64,000 nt of DNA, from positions 124,001 through 188,000 of the forward strand of contig CAUEEP010000387.1 in NCBI GenBank assembly GCA_958450365.1, read 5' to 3'. Both the position numbers and the translations under genes were made by a program. Origin of the DNA: Mesorhabditis belari (lineage: Eukaryota; Nematoda; Chromadorea; Rhabditida; Rhabditidae). The notes beneath the pieces were generated by a model. That model was given only the letters and a program-made list of their open reading frames with translations, did not search any database and was not told the origin of the DNA. Below, in pieces: positions 47,372 through 60,526 of the stretch; the stretch's first letter is position 1; each line of letters opens with the position of its first letter.

Positions 47372-47708
47372 CGATATTTAAAAAGTATTTAAGAATCTTG
47401 TTAAGCTTTGAATATGTCATTAGAATCAAGAAAATCAATAATTCCATCAAAATCCATCAAAAAAAAAACATCGGGAAGGAGCTATTCGAACTAGTAGTGT
47501 TCTGACAATCAAATAGTTGGATTGGAGTTGGATTGGAGTTGGATTTCTTAAGGCTTTAAGGCCTTGTACTCGGTTCGGCGAAAAATCGACGAAAAAATCG
47601 ACGAAAAATATGAAAATAGTTGCATTTTTATCTTAAGATTAACAGTTTAAAGCCTTGAACTCGATTCAGGTACGGTAGTTTATCCACCATCTATTTATCT
47701 TTTGAATT
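47372..47708 (+). repeat. E module fragment without the exon, plus H-type unit
   Basis: Duplicate of 41587-41933, with the same left breakpoint. Confidence 0.8.
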
Positions 47709-48939
47709 CCGATTGACTTTTGAATCTTTTGAAACTTTTTGTCGGAGTAAACACTTTAAATGCCTATAACTTTGTTTAGAAATTATATTATTGTTAACTT
47801 TTTCTATAGTTGGATAGAGAATATTTCAGGCTTTTGAATGATATTAAATAGAGCTTCACTGGATTTACCAATATCTGAAAAATGGCTGAGTAAAGTGCTG
47901 GTAAAGTGTCAGAGTCGGTTAGCTTGGTTAGTGCTGGCTTTCTGGAGAGCTTTCTGGAGTTGGTTGACTCAATCAAATTCGATTTGGTATCATTTGAAAG
48001 CCTACAGTATACTCTATTCAATCAAAAAGTTAACAATAATATTATTTCTAAGTAAAGTTCGAAATGTAACTAGGTAGATAATAAATAAAACAACAGTGAT
48101 TTCAAAATTTCAGCAAGCTTTGTCAACTCATCGAAAAGTGCCGGAGACTGGTCAACTCTTCACTGGCGCTCAGAAACTCGTTCTTGACGGAATCGTGAAA
48201 ACGGTTGGTGTTGGAGAAGTTGTCTAACATTTAGATATTTCTAGATATTAACAAAGGAATGTCAACTGGTTGTGGTGGCCAAATGGCATGAGCCATTTAC
48301 TGGCCGACGTAAAATTTTGCGCTGATTCCGAATCCGTTTTCCGATTAGACTAGTGGGGGATTAGTGTGTTGAGCTTCTGGGAAAGCTTAGAAACTGTAAA
48401 ATAGTCATCAACTCGGCACTACTATTAGAGAAAATACGTTATGTTTCAAAAATAATGAATTCAAATTGAATTTAGTTAAACGAGCTTCTCCTAAAGTCAG
48501 ACAATAATGGATTTAATGGTGAAGAAACGGTTGGTTACATTAATTCTACAATAACATCAACAAAACAGTTATTTTCTAATCTTATTAAAGATTTCATAGC
48601 ACTTTTTCATGCTTTAAATCTCAAATTTCAACCTAAAGCCTTTAGAAAAAGGGATTAGTTAACTTTTTTTTTCGTTTAAACTCTCTACAATCTTTTTCTT
48701 TGCTATAGTTTTTATTGAAAAGCTAAAATAGAATAACTTATGCTTAAAGTATTATAGTTTAATATGATAGCCGACTGGATAGGAATCTTGTCTATTAATC
48801 GGTGAATTCGAAGGTCAAAGGTTCGATCCAAGTAACCAAAAAAAATTTCTTTCTTTTTCCCATCATTATAGGGTTTTTTCTTAACAACATTTGAGTAATA
48901 AGGGAAAAAAAAATCTCCTCCTTTATGCTGTAATTGATT
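47709..48939 (+). repeat. Q module copy 12
   Basis: Foldback 47768-48059, terminal-exon copy 48114-48227, tRNA-like 48768-48838. Confidence 0.85.
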
Positions 48940-50072
48940 ATTTTTGGTTTATAATTTCTCAATCAAAATCGACCAAAATCAAGAAAAATCAATCAAAATC
49001 AAGAAAAATCCATCAAAATCAACCAAAATCAAGAAAAGAATCAAAAAATCTAACTTCCGTATATCAAAAGTATAAAAGTATCAAAAGAATCGAGTACTTA
49101 AACTGTCAATTTTATAAAATATTATAAAATTCTAAAAATGGCAAAGAAGCGAAGAAAATTCGCCGCCGCCAAAAATGCAAAAAATACACACACACTTTCA
49201 CAGGAATTATTGACCAGGAGGCAGGGGGTACTTCTTGCCTATCCCTGCTGCTGTCAATGAGTCAGGGGGGATAGTAATTTTCCCCCTACGCCTCCCCTGT
49301 GCCACGGTGGAAGCCGGGGGGTCACTCGGCTAGGGTTTACCCCGGGAGCCGCGCCTTACCATGGTGTATCCTTCCAACCGACGCAAGCACGCCGCACCAT
49401 GGGATTTTACCGAGTCTTTTTCTGACTCAGGCCGGGACTCAGCCCTGCCATGATGCTGAACAAGAATTTGTGCTTTATATCGCCCCCATAGCACGTCGGC
49501 TGCCAGAAAGGGGTCGAGTAGGAGGACCGGCTGAGAACCCACACCCACCCACACCCGGCTGATAACCCACATGAATGTTCTAGCCAAAATTTCAGAGAAA
49601 TTCATTCAGCCAATTTTTCCGTAGAGTTTTTTATGGATTTTTACGACAAAAGGCGTTTTTCACTCTCGAATTTGCTTGAAAGTGAACCGAAATTCATTTA
49701 AAAAGATGCAAATTGAACAAAAAAACACTTTTTTTTTATAGAGCAAACTATAGATTAATTGGTGAATTTGTTACTTTTTAACAGAAGTACGAAAAAACGA
49801 AAAGATATGCATCAACCTATTAGCCGATAGTCAAATCTTTCCACCAACAAAACCATTATTTTCTTTTTATCAAGATCAGAGTTTGAGGGTTTAAGGGATT
49901 TTCCGGTAGATAGCTTTTTCATTGAACAATCTCGTAATTAATCCAAGCTTTATCAGATGTTAGAAATGAATCCCAGAAACCATCAGCTTTGGTTTGATGA
50001 AGCAAAAGAGCTGAACTGAAGAACTGACATCTGCACAAGTTGTCTTGAATCAAGTTGAGACTCATTTTCTAG
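48940..50072 (+). repeat. G module copy 13
   Basis: A-rich minisatellite, GC island 49209-49585, mariner terminus 49798-49819. Confidence 0.85.
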
Positions 50073-50926
50073 GAAGAATCCCTGTTTAATCACCCAGAGA
50101 CTTATTTATAGTCATTCATAATGAATCCCTGATAGCCAGAGTTCATAATGATTCCAATAATAATCTCAGTTCATAATGAATCCCAGAATAGAGGATGTGC
50201 TTAGAATCCTCAATTAGAACTCAAAATCCTCAAAGTATCATGATCATTAGGATACATTGACGATCTAAACTCTCTAGTTGATGCAAATGGTTGTCGATTC
50301 TCTTTTTATCAACGTTTTCTGATCTTCTGATCAATTTCAAGCTTTGCTTTCAAGCTTTCAAGCACTTTGCAAGCTTTTGAGTGTTCGATTCAAGTCAATT
50401 TCAATTCCTCAATGCGAGATTTTAAACGGGCATCATTTTTTTCCTAAATAGTTTCCAAAAAACGAATTTCGCAATCTAAAAAGTCTCTTAATTACAGTTT
50501 TCAGTCTAGAAATTGAAAATTTATTCATCAAAATAATAAATAAAGCTTTAGAACCCGTTTCCGGAGGTCGGCTTGATGTCGGGGAATAATTGGAGGACGT
50601 TGATTGGCTGAAAATGAGATTGAATATCAAATTGCTGAAGAAAATTGAAGGGAAAATTGGGTAAATCGTTTGGAAAAGCCAATCTGGATATCACACAAGA
50701 TAAATCTATCAATTTCAGCATTATTATATTATTTCGTTAGATTCCAATTTTTTTAAATTGAGTCTTTTTATGGTTTAAACCATAAAAAGACAAAGAAAAA
50801 GCTTTAAACCATAAAAAGACTCAAATATTCGACATTATTCGAGACGAATAATCAATTACAGCATAAAGGAGGAGATTTTTTTTTACCCTTATTACTCAAA
50901 TGTTGTTAAGAAAAAAACCCTATAAT
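50073..50926 (-). repeat. D module copy 6
   Basis: Terminal-exon-like segment 50548-50607 (minus), palindrome 50762-50791. Confidence 0.8.
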
Positions 50927-51691
50927 TTGAGGAAATTTGGCTTTTTTTTAAAAAATCAAACAAGATTTATTTCTAAAGAGATTTATTGTAAAAAAATTGA
51001 ATTTTTACATATTTCAATTTCAATTTCGTTTAAAAATAAGCTTTTAATAGAAATTTCTATAGTGTGCCTTCCAGATTGAAAAAAATGAAAAAAGAAAATT
51101 TTCATTTACGCTTTGAAATTGAAGAATTCGAAAGGAAAAGAATTTTGAAAATTTCACTTTCGCTTAAAACCGAGAATTTCCTAGCGAATTGTATTGTGTG
51201 GCTTCCAGATTGAAAAGTACTAAAAGAAAAATGAGATAGATGATGTGAAAAGCTATAAAAGGTGCATGAAATCAAATTTATGCTTAAAATGTGAGCATCA
51301 ATTGTAAGTAAGGGGTTGGAATAAGGTTTTAAAAAGGTTAAATGAAAGATAAAGAGAAAGGTTATCGCTTTTTTAGCTTATTTTTCAGTTGTTTCAAGAG
51401 CTAGGAGGTCAAATTAGATCAAATTTTTGGAAAATAGCCATTCTTTTGCTTTAAAACCCTTCAAAAACCTAAAAAATACAATAAAAACGAACTTTTCAAA
51501 GGAAAAAATCTTTCTTTGAGCTTTTTCGGGAGTAAAAGTGAGAAAAAAAGTAATGAGAAGTTATTGAGAAGAAAAGAAAAGCAATAAATCATTAATTGCT
51601 AAAAAAAGAGCTCTTAAACCACGAGAATTATTGGAAAAAATTGGAAAAACAATTTTTAAAAAATTTCAATCAAAAATGAGTTTTTACTATA
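50927..51691 (+). repeat. F module copy 5, truncated
   Basis: Same truncation and fusion as F copy 4. Confidence 0.8.
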
Positions 51692-52167
51692 GAAATTCAT
51701 TCAGCCAATTTTTCCGTAGAGTTTTTTATGGATTTTTACGACAAAAGGCGTTTTTCACTCTCGAATTTGCTTGAAAGTGAACCGAAATTCATTTAAAAAG
51801 ATGCAAATTGAACAAAAAAACACTTTTTTTTTATAGAGCAAACTATAGATTAATTGGTGAATTTGTTACTTTTTAACAGAAGTACGAAAAAAACGAAAAG
51901 ATATGCATCAACCTATTAGCCGATAGTCAAATCTTTCCACCAACAAAACCATTATTTTCTTTTTATCAAGATCAGAGTTTGAGGGTTTAAGGGATTTTCC
52001 GGTAGATAGCTTTTTCATTGAACAATCTCGTAATTAATCCAAGCTTTATCAGATGTTAGAAATGAATCCCAGAAACCATCAGCTTTGGTTTGATGAAGCA
52101 AAAGAGCTGAACTGAAGAACTGACATCTGCACAAGTTGTCTTGAATCAAGTTGAGACTCATTTTCTA
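51692..52167 (+). repeat. G module fragment (mariner end and tail, no GC island)
   Basis: Mariner terminus 51894-51915. Unlike the fragment at 45912 it runs on through TTGTCTTGAATCAAG to the standard TTTTCTAG/E fusion. Confidence 0.85.
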
Positions 52168-52813
52168 GAATTTAGCTGCTGCTGCGTGGGAAGCCGGCGT
52201 TTACGGTGAGCACAAAGTACACTTCGATTCACGCAGGCACATTTTTGATGAAATGGATGGGAAAACACGTAAAGGAACGAATAGAAAACTAGAAAACTAG
52301 AAAGATATTCAAGCAATAAGATAATAATTCTTTAAGAAAACAAAAAACAATAAAAAAGGATCAATTTTGACATGAAATTTGAAAATTTTGATCATTTGAC
52401 AATTCGCTAAGCTTGGCTTGAATTTTTTTTGCCTTCCTTTCCTTTAGTCTAGCTTTAAAATAGTAATTCTAAAGTTATAGCAATTCTAAAGTATTTAAGA
52501 ATCTTGTTAAGCTTTGAATATGTCATTAGAATCAAGAAAATCAATAATTCCATCAAAATCCATCAAAAAAAAACATCGGGAAGGAGCTATTCGAACTAGT
52601 AGTGTTCTGACAATCAAATAGTTGGATTGGAGTTGGATTGGAGTTGGATTTCTTAAGGCTTTAAGGCCTTGTACTCGGTTCGGCGAAAAATCGACGAAAA
52701 AATCGACGAAAAATATGAAAATAGTTGCATTTTTATCTTAAGATTAACAGTTTAAAGCCTTGAACTCGATTCAGGTACGGTAGTTTATCCACCATCTATT
52801 TATCTTTTGAATT
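52168..52813 (+). repeat. E module copy 10 plus H-type unit
   Basis: Exon-like segment 52176-52292. Confidence 0.8.
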
Positions 52814-54044
52814 CCGATTGACTTTTGAATCTTTTGAAACTTTTTGTCGGAGTAAACACTTTAAATGCCTATAACTTTGTTTAGAAATTATATTATTGTT
52901 AACTTTTTCTATAGTTGGATAGAGAATATTTCAGGCTTTTGAATGATATTAAATAGAGCTTCACTGGATTTACCAATATCTGAAAAATGGCTGAGTAAAG
53001 TGCTGGTAAAGTGTCAGAGTCGGTTAGCTTGGTTAGTGCTGGCTTTCTGGAGAGCTTTCTGGAGTTGGTTGACTCAATCAAATTCGATTTGGTATCATTT
53101 GAAAGCCTACAGTATACTCTATTCAATCAAAAAGTTAACAATAATATTATTTCTAAGTAAAGTTCGAAATGTAACTAGGTAGATAATAAATAAAACAACA
53201 GTGATTTCAAAATTTCAGCAAGCTTTGTCAACTCATCGAAAAGTGCCGGAGACTGGTCAACTCTTCACTGGCGCTCAGAAACTCGTTCTTGACGGAATCG
53301 TGAAAACGGTTGGTGTTGGAGAAGTTGTCTAACATTTAGATATTTCTAGATATTAACAAAGGAATGTCAACTGGTTGTGGTGGCCAAATGGCATGAGCCA
53401 TTTACTGGCCGACGTAAAATTTTGCGCTGATTCCGAATCCGTTTTCCGATTAGACTAGTGGGGGATTAGTGTGTTGAGCTTCTGGGAAAGCTTAGAAACT
53501 GTAAAATAGTCATCAACTCGGCACTACTATTAGAGAAAATACGTTATGTTTCAAAAATAATGAATTCAAATTGAATTTAGTTAAACGAGCTTCTCCTAAA
53601 GTCAGACAATAATGGATTTAATGGTGAAGAAACGGTTGGTTACATTAATTCTACAATAACATCAACAAAACAGTTATTTTCTAATCTTATTAAAGATTTC
53701 ATAGCACTTTTTCATGCTTTAAATCTCAAATTTCAACCTAAAGCCTTTAGAAAAAGGGATTAGTTAACTTTTTTTTTCGTTTAAACTCTCTACAATCTTT
53801 TTCTTTGCTATAGTTTTTATTGAAAAGCTAAAATAGAATAACTTATGCTTAAAGTATTATAGTTTAATATGATAGCCGACTGGATAGGAATCTTGTCTAT
53901 TAATCGGTGAATTCGAAGGTCAAAGGTTCGATCCAAGTAACCAAAAAAATTTCTTTCTTTTTCCCATCATTATAGGGTTTTTTTCTTAACAACATTTGAG
54001 TAATAAGGGAAAAAAAAATCTCCTCCTTTATGCTGTAATTGATT
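52814..54044 (+). repeat. Q module copy 13
   Basis: Foldback 52873-53164, terminal-exon copy 53219-53332, tRNA-like 53873-53943. Confidence 0.85.
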
Positions 54045-55175
54045 ATTTTTGGTTTATAATTTCTCAATCAAAATCGACCAAAATCAAGAAAAATCAATCA
54101 AAATCAAGAAAAATCCATCAAAATCAACCAAAATCAAGAAAAGAATCAAAAAATCTAACTTCCGTATATCAAAAGTATAAAAGTATCAAAAGAATCGAGT
54201 ACTTAAACTGTCAATTTTATAAAATATTATAAAATTCTAAAAATGGCAAAGAAGCGAAGAAAATTCGCCGCCGCCAAAAATGCAAAAAATACACACACAC
54301 TTTCACAGGAATTATTGACCAGGAGGCAGGGGGTACTTCTTGCCTATCCCTGCTGCTGTCAATGAGTCAGGGGGATAGTAATTTTCCCCCTACGCCTCCC
54401 CTGTGCCACGGTGGAAGCCGGGGGTCACTCGGCTAGGGTTTACCCCGGGAGCCGCGCCTTACCATGGTGTATCCTTCCAACCGACGCAAGCACGCCGCAC
54501 CATGGGATTTTACCGAGTCTTTTTCTGACTCAGGCCGGGACTCAGCCCTGCCATGATGCTGAACAAGAATTTGTGCTTTATATCGCCCCCATAGCACGTC
54601 GGCTGCCAGAAAGGGGTCGAGTAGGAGGACCGGCTGAGAACCCACACCCACCCACACCCGGCTGATAACCCACATGAATGTTCTAGCCAAAATTTCAGAG
54701 AAATTCATTCAGCCAATTTTTCCGTAGAGTTTTTTATGGATTTTTACGACAAAAGGCGTTTTTCACTCTCGAATTTGCTTGAAAGTGAACCGAAATTCAT
54801 TTAAAAAGATGCAAATTGAACAAAAAAACACTTTTTTTTTATAGAGCAAACTATAGATTAATTGGTGAATTTGTTACTTTTTAACAGAAGTACGAAAAAA
54901 CGAAAAGATATGCATCAACCTATTAGCCGATAGTCAAATCTTTCCACCAACAAAACCATTATTTTCTTTTTATCAAGATCAGAGTTTGAGGGTTTAAGGG
55001 ATTTTCCGGTAGATAGCTTTTTCATTGAACAATCTCGTAATTAATCCAAGCTTTATCAGATGTTAGAAATGAATCCCAGAAACCATCAGCTTTGGTTTGA
55101 TGAAGCAAAAGAGCTGAACTGAAGAACTGACATCTGCACAAGTTGTCTTGAATCAAGTTGAGACTCATTTTCTAG
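54045..55175 (+). repeat. G module copy 14
   Basis: A-rich minisatellite, GC island 54314-54688, mariner terminus 54901-54922. Confidence 0.85.
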
Positions 55176-56030
55176 GAAGAATCCCTGTTTAATCACCCAG
55201 AGACTTATTTATAGTCATTCATAATGAATCCCTGATAGCCAGAGTTCATAATGATTCCAATAATAATCTCAGTTCATAATGAATCCCAGAATAGAGGATG
55301 TGCTTAGAATCCTCAATTAGAACTCAAAATCCTCAAAGTATCATGATCATTAGGATACATTGACGATCTAAACTCTCTAGTTGATGCAAATGGTTGTCGA
55401 TTCTCTTTTTATCAACGTTTTCTGATCTTCTGATCAATTTCAAGCTTTGCTTTCAAGCTTTCAAGCACTTTGCAAGCTTTTGAGTGTTCGATTCAAGTCA
55501 ATTTCAATTCCTCAATGCGAGATTTTAAACGGGCATCATTTTTTCCTAAATAGTTTCCAAAAACGAATTTCGCAATCTAAAAAGTCTCTTAATTACAGTT
55601 TTCAGTCTAGAAATTGAAAATTTATTCATCAAAATAATAAATAAAGCTTTAGAACCCGTTTCCGGAGGTCGGCTTGATGTCGGGGAATAATTGGAGGACG
55701 TTGATTGGCTGAAAATGAGATTGAATATCAAATTGCTGAAGAAAATTGAAGGGAAAATTGGGTAAATCGTTTGGAAAAGCCAATCTGGATATCACACAAG
55801 ATAAATCTATCAATTTCAGCATTATTATATTATTTCGTTAGATTCCAATTTTTTTAAATTGAGTCTTTTTATGGTTTAAACCATAAAAAGACAAAGAAAA
55901 AGCTTTAAACCATAAAAAGACTCAAATATTCGACATTATTCGAGACGAATAATCAATTACAGCATAAAAGGAGGAGATTTTTTTTTTACCCTTATTACTC
56001 AAATGTTGTTAAGAAAAAAAACCCTATAAT
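55176..56030 (-). repeat. D module copy 7
   Basis: Terminal-exon-like segment 55649-55708 (minus), palindrome 55863-55892. Confidence 0.8.
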
Positions 56031-58309
56031 TTGAGGAAATTTGGCTTTTTTTTAAAAAATCAAACAAGATTTATTTCTAAAGAGATTTATTGTAAAAAAA
56101 TTGAATTTTTACATATTTCAATTTCAATTTCGTTTAAAAATAAGCTTTTAATAGAAATTTCTATAGTGTGCCTTCCAGATTGAAAAAAATGAAAAAAGAA
56201 AATTTTCATTTACGCTTTGAAATTGAAGAATTCGAAAGGAAAAGAATTTTGAAAATTTCACTTTCGCTTAAAACCGAGAATTTCCTAGCGAATTGTATTG
56301 TGTGGCTTCCAGATTGAAAAGTACTAAAAGAAAAATGAGATAGATGATGTGAAAAGCTATAAAAGGTGCATGAAATCAAATTTATGCTTAAAATGTGAGC
56401 ATCAATTGTAAGTAAGGGGTTGGAATAAGGTTTTAAAAAGGTTAAATGAAAGATAAAGAGAAAGGTTATCGCTTTTTAGCTTATTTTTCAGTTGTTTCAA
56501 GAGCTAGGAGGTCAAATTAGATCAAATTTTTGGAAAATAGCCATTCTTTTGCTTTAAAACCCTTCAAAAACCTAAAAAATACAATAAAAACGAACTTTTC
56601 AAAGGAAAAAATCTTTCTTTGAGCTTTTTCGGGAGTAAAAGTGAGAAAAAAAGTAATGAGAAGTTATTGAGAAGAAAAAGAAAAGCAATAAATCATTAAT
56701 TGCTAAAAAAAGAGCTCTTAAACCACGAGAATTATTGGAAAAAATTGGAAAAACAATTTTTAAAAAATTTCAATCAAAAATGAGTTTTTACTATAGTGTG
56801 AATTCCAGATTGAAAAAAAGTGGGGGAAAAAAAATTTCATTTTCGCTTTAAAACGAGAATTTCCTAGCGAATTGGATTTGGTGAGTTCCAGATTGAAAAT
56901 TTGCATCAAAAAAAGACAACAAATGATGATTTTCGAAAAGATTTTAAAGCCAACCCTTTTCAGCTGTGTACTTTCAAGCTGTGTTCAGCTTTTTCGAGTT
57001 TTAACCAAATCCAATTCGCATTTATGGCTCATTTTGAATTGATTTACGAGAAAAAGCTTTTTTTTTAGGGTAATTGAATTGAATTTTATTCGTTTAAGCA
57101 AGAAAATTCAAGTTTTTTTAGTGATTGAGTTGATCATTTTTTTCATTTTCATTATTTTCATCATTTTTTCGTCTTGTATTAGATTTTTCTTTGTATTTTG
57201 TGGTTAGAAATCGTAAACACACCCTTTCTAGTGCACTTAGAGTCCGTTTATTGGTCTTTTTCATAGAGAAAATTAAAGAATTGAATGTTCTAGAATTGAA
57301 TGTTCTAGAATTGAATGTTCTAGATGCGTTAAAAAGAAGCTCAAAGTAGAATGAAAGTGGGAAAGATTGGGTATTTGAATCGGCTATTATTATTTTCTTT
57401 TTTTCTAGCCAAAAGCTGTGCTAATCTAGTCTATTTGCACAAAAAGGATTAGCCCATTTCTCTCTTGAATCCTATTATATTACTATTTTGCACCTCTACA
57501 GCTAATATTTTGGTCCTAAAATCGATCAAAATGCATCAAAATCAAGAAAAATCAATCAAAATCGACCAAAATCAAGAAAAATCCATCAAAATCAATCAAA
57601 ATCGATCAAAATCAAGAAAAGAATCAAAAATCTAACTTCCGTATATCAAAAGCTCTCCGCTATTGAGCTCTAAACGAAAATATTCTTCACTTAAAAGAAT
57701 CAAGAAGAAATTTGATCCAAAAAGCCATTCTTTTTCTTCTTCTGGATGCAAAAAAGTTGAGCCTAGCCCAACAAATGCTTTGAAATGGTTAAATGAAAGA
57801 AAATGGCTGCCGAGGCGGATGTGAAGATGGGACAAGATACTGGTAGTGCCGGACTTTTCATATAAAAGGTTGCCAGGCTGTCTCAAGGACAAGCTGAGTC
57901 TTCTGGCCGACCTCTGGCCGACTTCTGGCCATTACTAGGTTAGCTTGGTTGTCTTGCCCAGGTACTTTTGCTGTCCGCTTTTTTGAAAAATTCCCTTTTC
58001 TGACGTCCGACAAAAATTTAAAAAATCATACAAGATTTATTTCTAAAGAGATTTATTGTAAAAAAATTGAATTTTTACATAAATTCAGCTAAAATCTTGA
58101 ATTGAGACAACGACAAGAACAAAAGAAAAGACTTTAAGCCAATGTTTTCTCAGAGAAAATAAAGAGAAACGATTTCGAGAGCTTTTTTCAAGAAACACAC
58201 TCAAAAGTTGAGAAAAAAAGGCAAAAGATTTAGCCTTTTCCACGATAAACCAGCTTCAACTAATTGACCTATTAGAATTTCCTAGCGAATTGTATCATTG
58301 TATCATAAA
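56031..58309 (+). repeat. F module copy 6 (full length)
   Basis: CCAGATTG repeats, heat-shock array 57277-57321, A-rich minisatellite (about 57520-57630), ATG frame 57803-57865. Confidence 0.75.
57277..57321. promoter_or_regulatory. Heat-shock element array (copy 3)
   Basis: Sequence-identical to the array at 10675-10719. Confidence 0.65.
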
Positions 58310-58800
58310 GATCAATCGATTTGATGGATTTTGATGGATTTTGATGGAATTATTGATTTTCTTGATTCTAATGACATATTCAAAGCTTAACAAGATTCTT
58401 AAATACTTTAGAACTTTAGAATTGCTATAACTTTAGAATTACTATTTTAAAGCTAGACTAAAGGAAAGGAAGGCAAAAAAAATTCAAGCCAAGCTTAGCG
58501 AATTGTCAAATGATCAAAATTTTCAAATTTCATGTTTTCAAATTTCAAAAATTGATCTTTTTTTTATTGTTTTTTGTTTTCTTAAAGAATTATTATCTTA
58601 TTGCTTGAATATCTTTCTAGTTTTCTAGTTTTCTATTCGTTCTTTTACGTGTTTTCCCATCCATTTCATCAAAAATGTGCCTGCGTGAATCGAAGTGTAC
58701 TTTGTGCTCACCGTAAACGCCGGCTTTCCCACGCAGCAGCAGCTAAATTCTATATAAAATAAAGGAAAAGCTTAAAAAGCAAAAAATTCGATGCGCTAGA
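58310..58800 (-). repeat. E module, inverted copy 11
   Basis: Exon-like segment 58625-58742 with the GGGAAAGCC state. Confidence 0.8.
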
Positions 58801-59134
58801 AGTTTCGCGTTTCGTCTCGGTTAGCAAAAAGTAAATTTTCGATTTTCATTTTTCACTGTGCCTTTTTGAAACAAAAATTTCATCATTTTTTTGTTAAATT
58901 TTCAAATTTTTCTTTTTAAAACCTATCAAATATGTGATTTTTCTTGATAATTTAAACAAATTTACACGATTTTTGATCTCTCAATCCCAATTATAGCTAG
59001 GTTTTTTGAATTTAAATTTTTTTTTTCGTACAGATTTCCTTCATTCCGATTGAAAAGAGGTAAAGAAATAAAAGATTTTTTTTTGAATAATGATAGGAAT
59101 AGATAAATAGATGGTGGATAACTGTCAATGTCAA
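58801..59134. repeat. Joining segment between E and G
   Basis: Same AT-rich sequence as 31591-31930, ending GATGGTGGATAACTGTCAATG. No gene seen. Confidence 0.7.
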
Positions 59135-59563
59135 GAAGCGAAGAAAATTCGCCGCCGCCAAAAATGCAAAAAATACACACGCACTTTCACAGGAATTATA
59201 GACCAGGAGGCAGGGGGTACTTCTTGCCTATCCCTGCTGCTGTCAATGAGTCAGGGGGATAGTAATTTTCCCCCTACGCCTCCCCTGTGCCACGGTGGAA
59301 GCCGGGGGGTCACTCGGCTAGGGTTTACCCCGGGAGCCGCGCCTTACCATGGTGTATCCTTCCAACCGACGCAAGCACGCCGCACCATGGGATTTTACCG
59401 AGTCTTTTTCTGACTCAGGCCGGGACTCAGCCCTGCCATGATGCTGAACAAGAATTTGTGCTTTATATCGCCCCCATAGCACGTCGGCTGCCAGAAAGGG
59501 GTCGAGTAGGAGGACCGGCTGAGAACCCACACCCACCCACACCCGGCTGAGAACCCACACCCA
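59135..59563 (+). repeat. G module copy 15: GC island with a clean right end
   Basis: GC island 59198-59563. The GGCTGAGAACCCACACCCA unit is repeated intact at the edge and then gives way to unrelated AT-rich DNA. In all other copies the second unit is interrupted by TGATAACCCACATGAATG. This copy may therefore show the true end of the GC-rich element. Confidence 0.7.
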
Positions 59564-59954
59564 ATACAATTTTAAAATATATAAAAAGCAGACCTCGCTG
59601 ACACGTCAAATTTGGGCTAAAAGGCAAAAACTTTTAGCCCAAATTTGACGTGTCAGCGAGGTCTGATTTGTCGAAATTCGGAATCTAAGCATACGATTCC
59701 CTTATATGGAAATATTTTCGAAGCTCTACGGCCTTTCCTAAGGCCTTTTCCAGCAAAAATAAGGTGCGCGAATGTCCAGGTGCGCAAAAAAAAGATCGCA
59801 TTTTTTCCACCCCAATTTTTGGTTTATAATTTTAGGAAAGCTTATAGTTAATTGTTTTATCAATGTTTCTTTTATTAATATTAAGTAGAAGACGTTTTAT
59901 AAACTAAGAACAAATTGAAAAGTAGAGCAAGTATCAATGCTCTCTTCTAAATTA
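59564..59954. other. Only unshared segment inside the array
   Basis: Contains the 35-bp hairpin and then about 290 nt found nowhere else in the window. A 68-codon frame (59645-59851) starts inside the hairpin arm and contains GGCC.../...GGCC short pairing; no family is recognised and I do not call a gene. It ends at the mariner-type terminus 59955-59979. Confidence 0.6.
59589..59665. repeat. Perfect 35-bp inverted repeat with 7-nt loop
   Basis: The arm 59589-59623 (CAGACCTCGCTGACACGTCA...) is the exact reverse complement of 59631-59665, around the loop GCAAAAA. There is no mismatch in 35 pairs. As RNA it would form a long hairpin of pre-miRNA or siRNA-precursor size; as DNA it is a cruciform-prone foldback, perhaps a MITE end pair. 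No flanking target duplication was seen. Confidence 0.9.
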
Positions 59955-59979
59955 TTAGGTTGATGCATAAGTCTTTTCG
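59955..59979 (+). mobile_element. Mariner-type terminus, best-preserved copy
   Basis: TTAGGTTGATGCATAAGTC followed by TTTTCG. The leading TTAGG matches the mariner consensus better than the ATAGG of the G-module copies. It has unique DNA to its left and is followed by a short array fragment, so it lies outside a G module. Confidence 0.6.
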
Positions 59980-60047
59980 TTCCTTTTCGTCCCTGATAGC
60001 CAGAGTTCATAATGATTCCAATAATAATCTCAGTTCATAATGAATCC
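59980..60047. repeat. Fragment of the G-D border
   Basis: CCCTGATAGCCAGAGTTC to ATGAATCC, matching the start of the D modules, then fused to TAAATAG in the middle of D. A complex rearrangement scar. Confidence 0.75.
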
Positions 60048-60526
60048 TAAATAGTTTCCAAAAAACGAATTTCGCAATCTAAAAAGTCTCTTAATTACAG
60101 TTTTCAGTCTAGAAATTGAAAATTTATTCATCAAAATAATAAATAAAGCTTTAGAACCCGTTTCCGGAGGTCGGCTTGATGTCGGGGAATAATTGGAGGA
60201 CGTTGATTGGCTGAAAATGAGATTGAATATCAAATTGCTGAAGAAAATTGAAGGGAAAATTGGGTAAACCGTTTGGAAAAGCCAATCTGGATATCACACA
60301 AGATAAATCTATCAATTTCAGCATTATTATATTATTTCGTTAGATTCCAATTTTTAAATTGAGTCTTTTTATGGTTTAAACCATAAAAAGACAAAGAAAA
60401 AGCTTTAAACCATAAAAAGACTCAAATATTCGACATTATTCGAGACGAATAATCAATTACAGCATAAAGGGAGGAGATTTTTTTTCCCTTATTACTCAAA
60501 TGTTGTTAAGAAAAAAACCCTATAAT
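60048..60526 (-). repeat. D module copy 8, truncated
   Basis: Terminal-exon-like segment 60151-60210 (minus), palindrome 60363-60392. Runs into an inverted Q through CCCTATAATGATGGG, exactly as Q1-D1 does in mirror image. Its last ~75 nt are shared with the end of Q copy 14. Confidence 0.8.

Noticed and set aside
59645..59851. 68-codon frame starting in the hairpin arm
   Set aside because: Begins inside an inverted repeat, no acceptor or family similarity, single copy; insufficient support for a gene.
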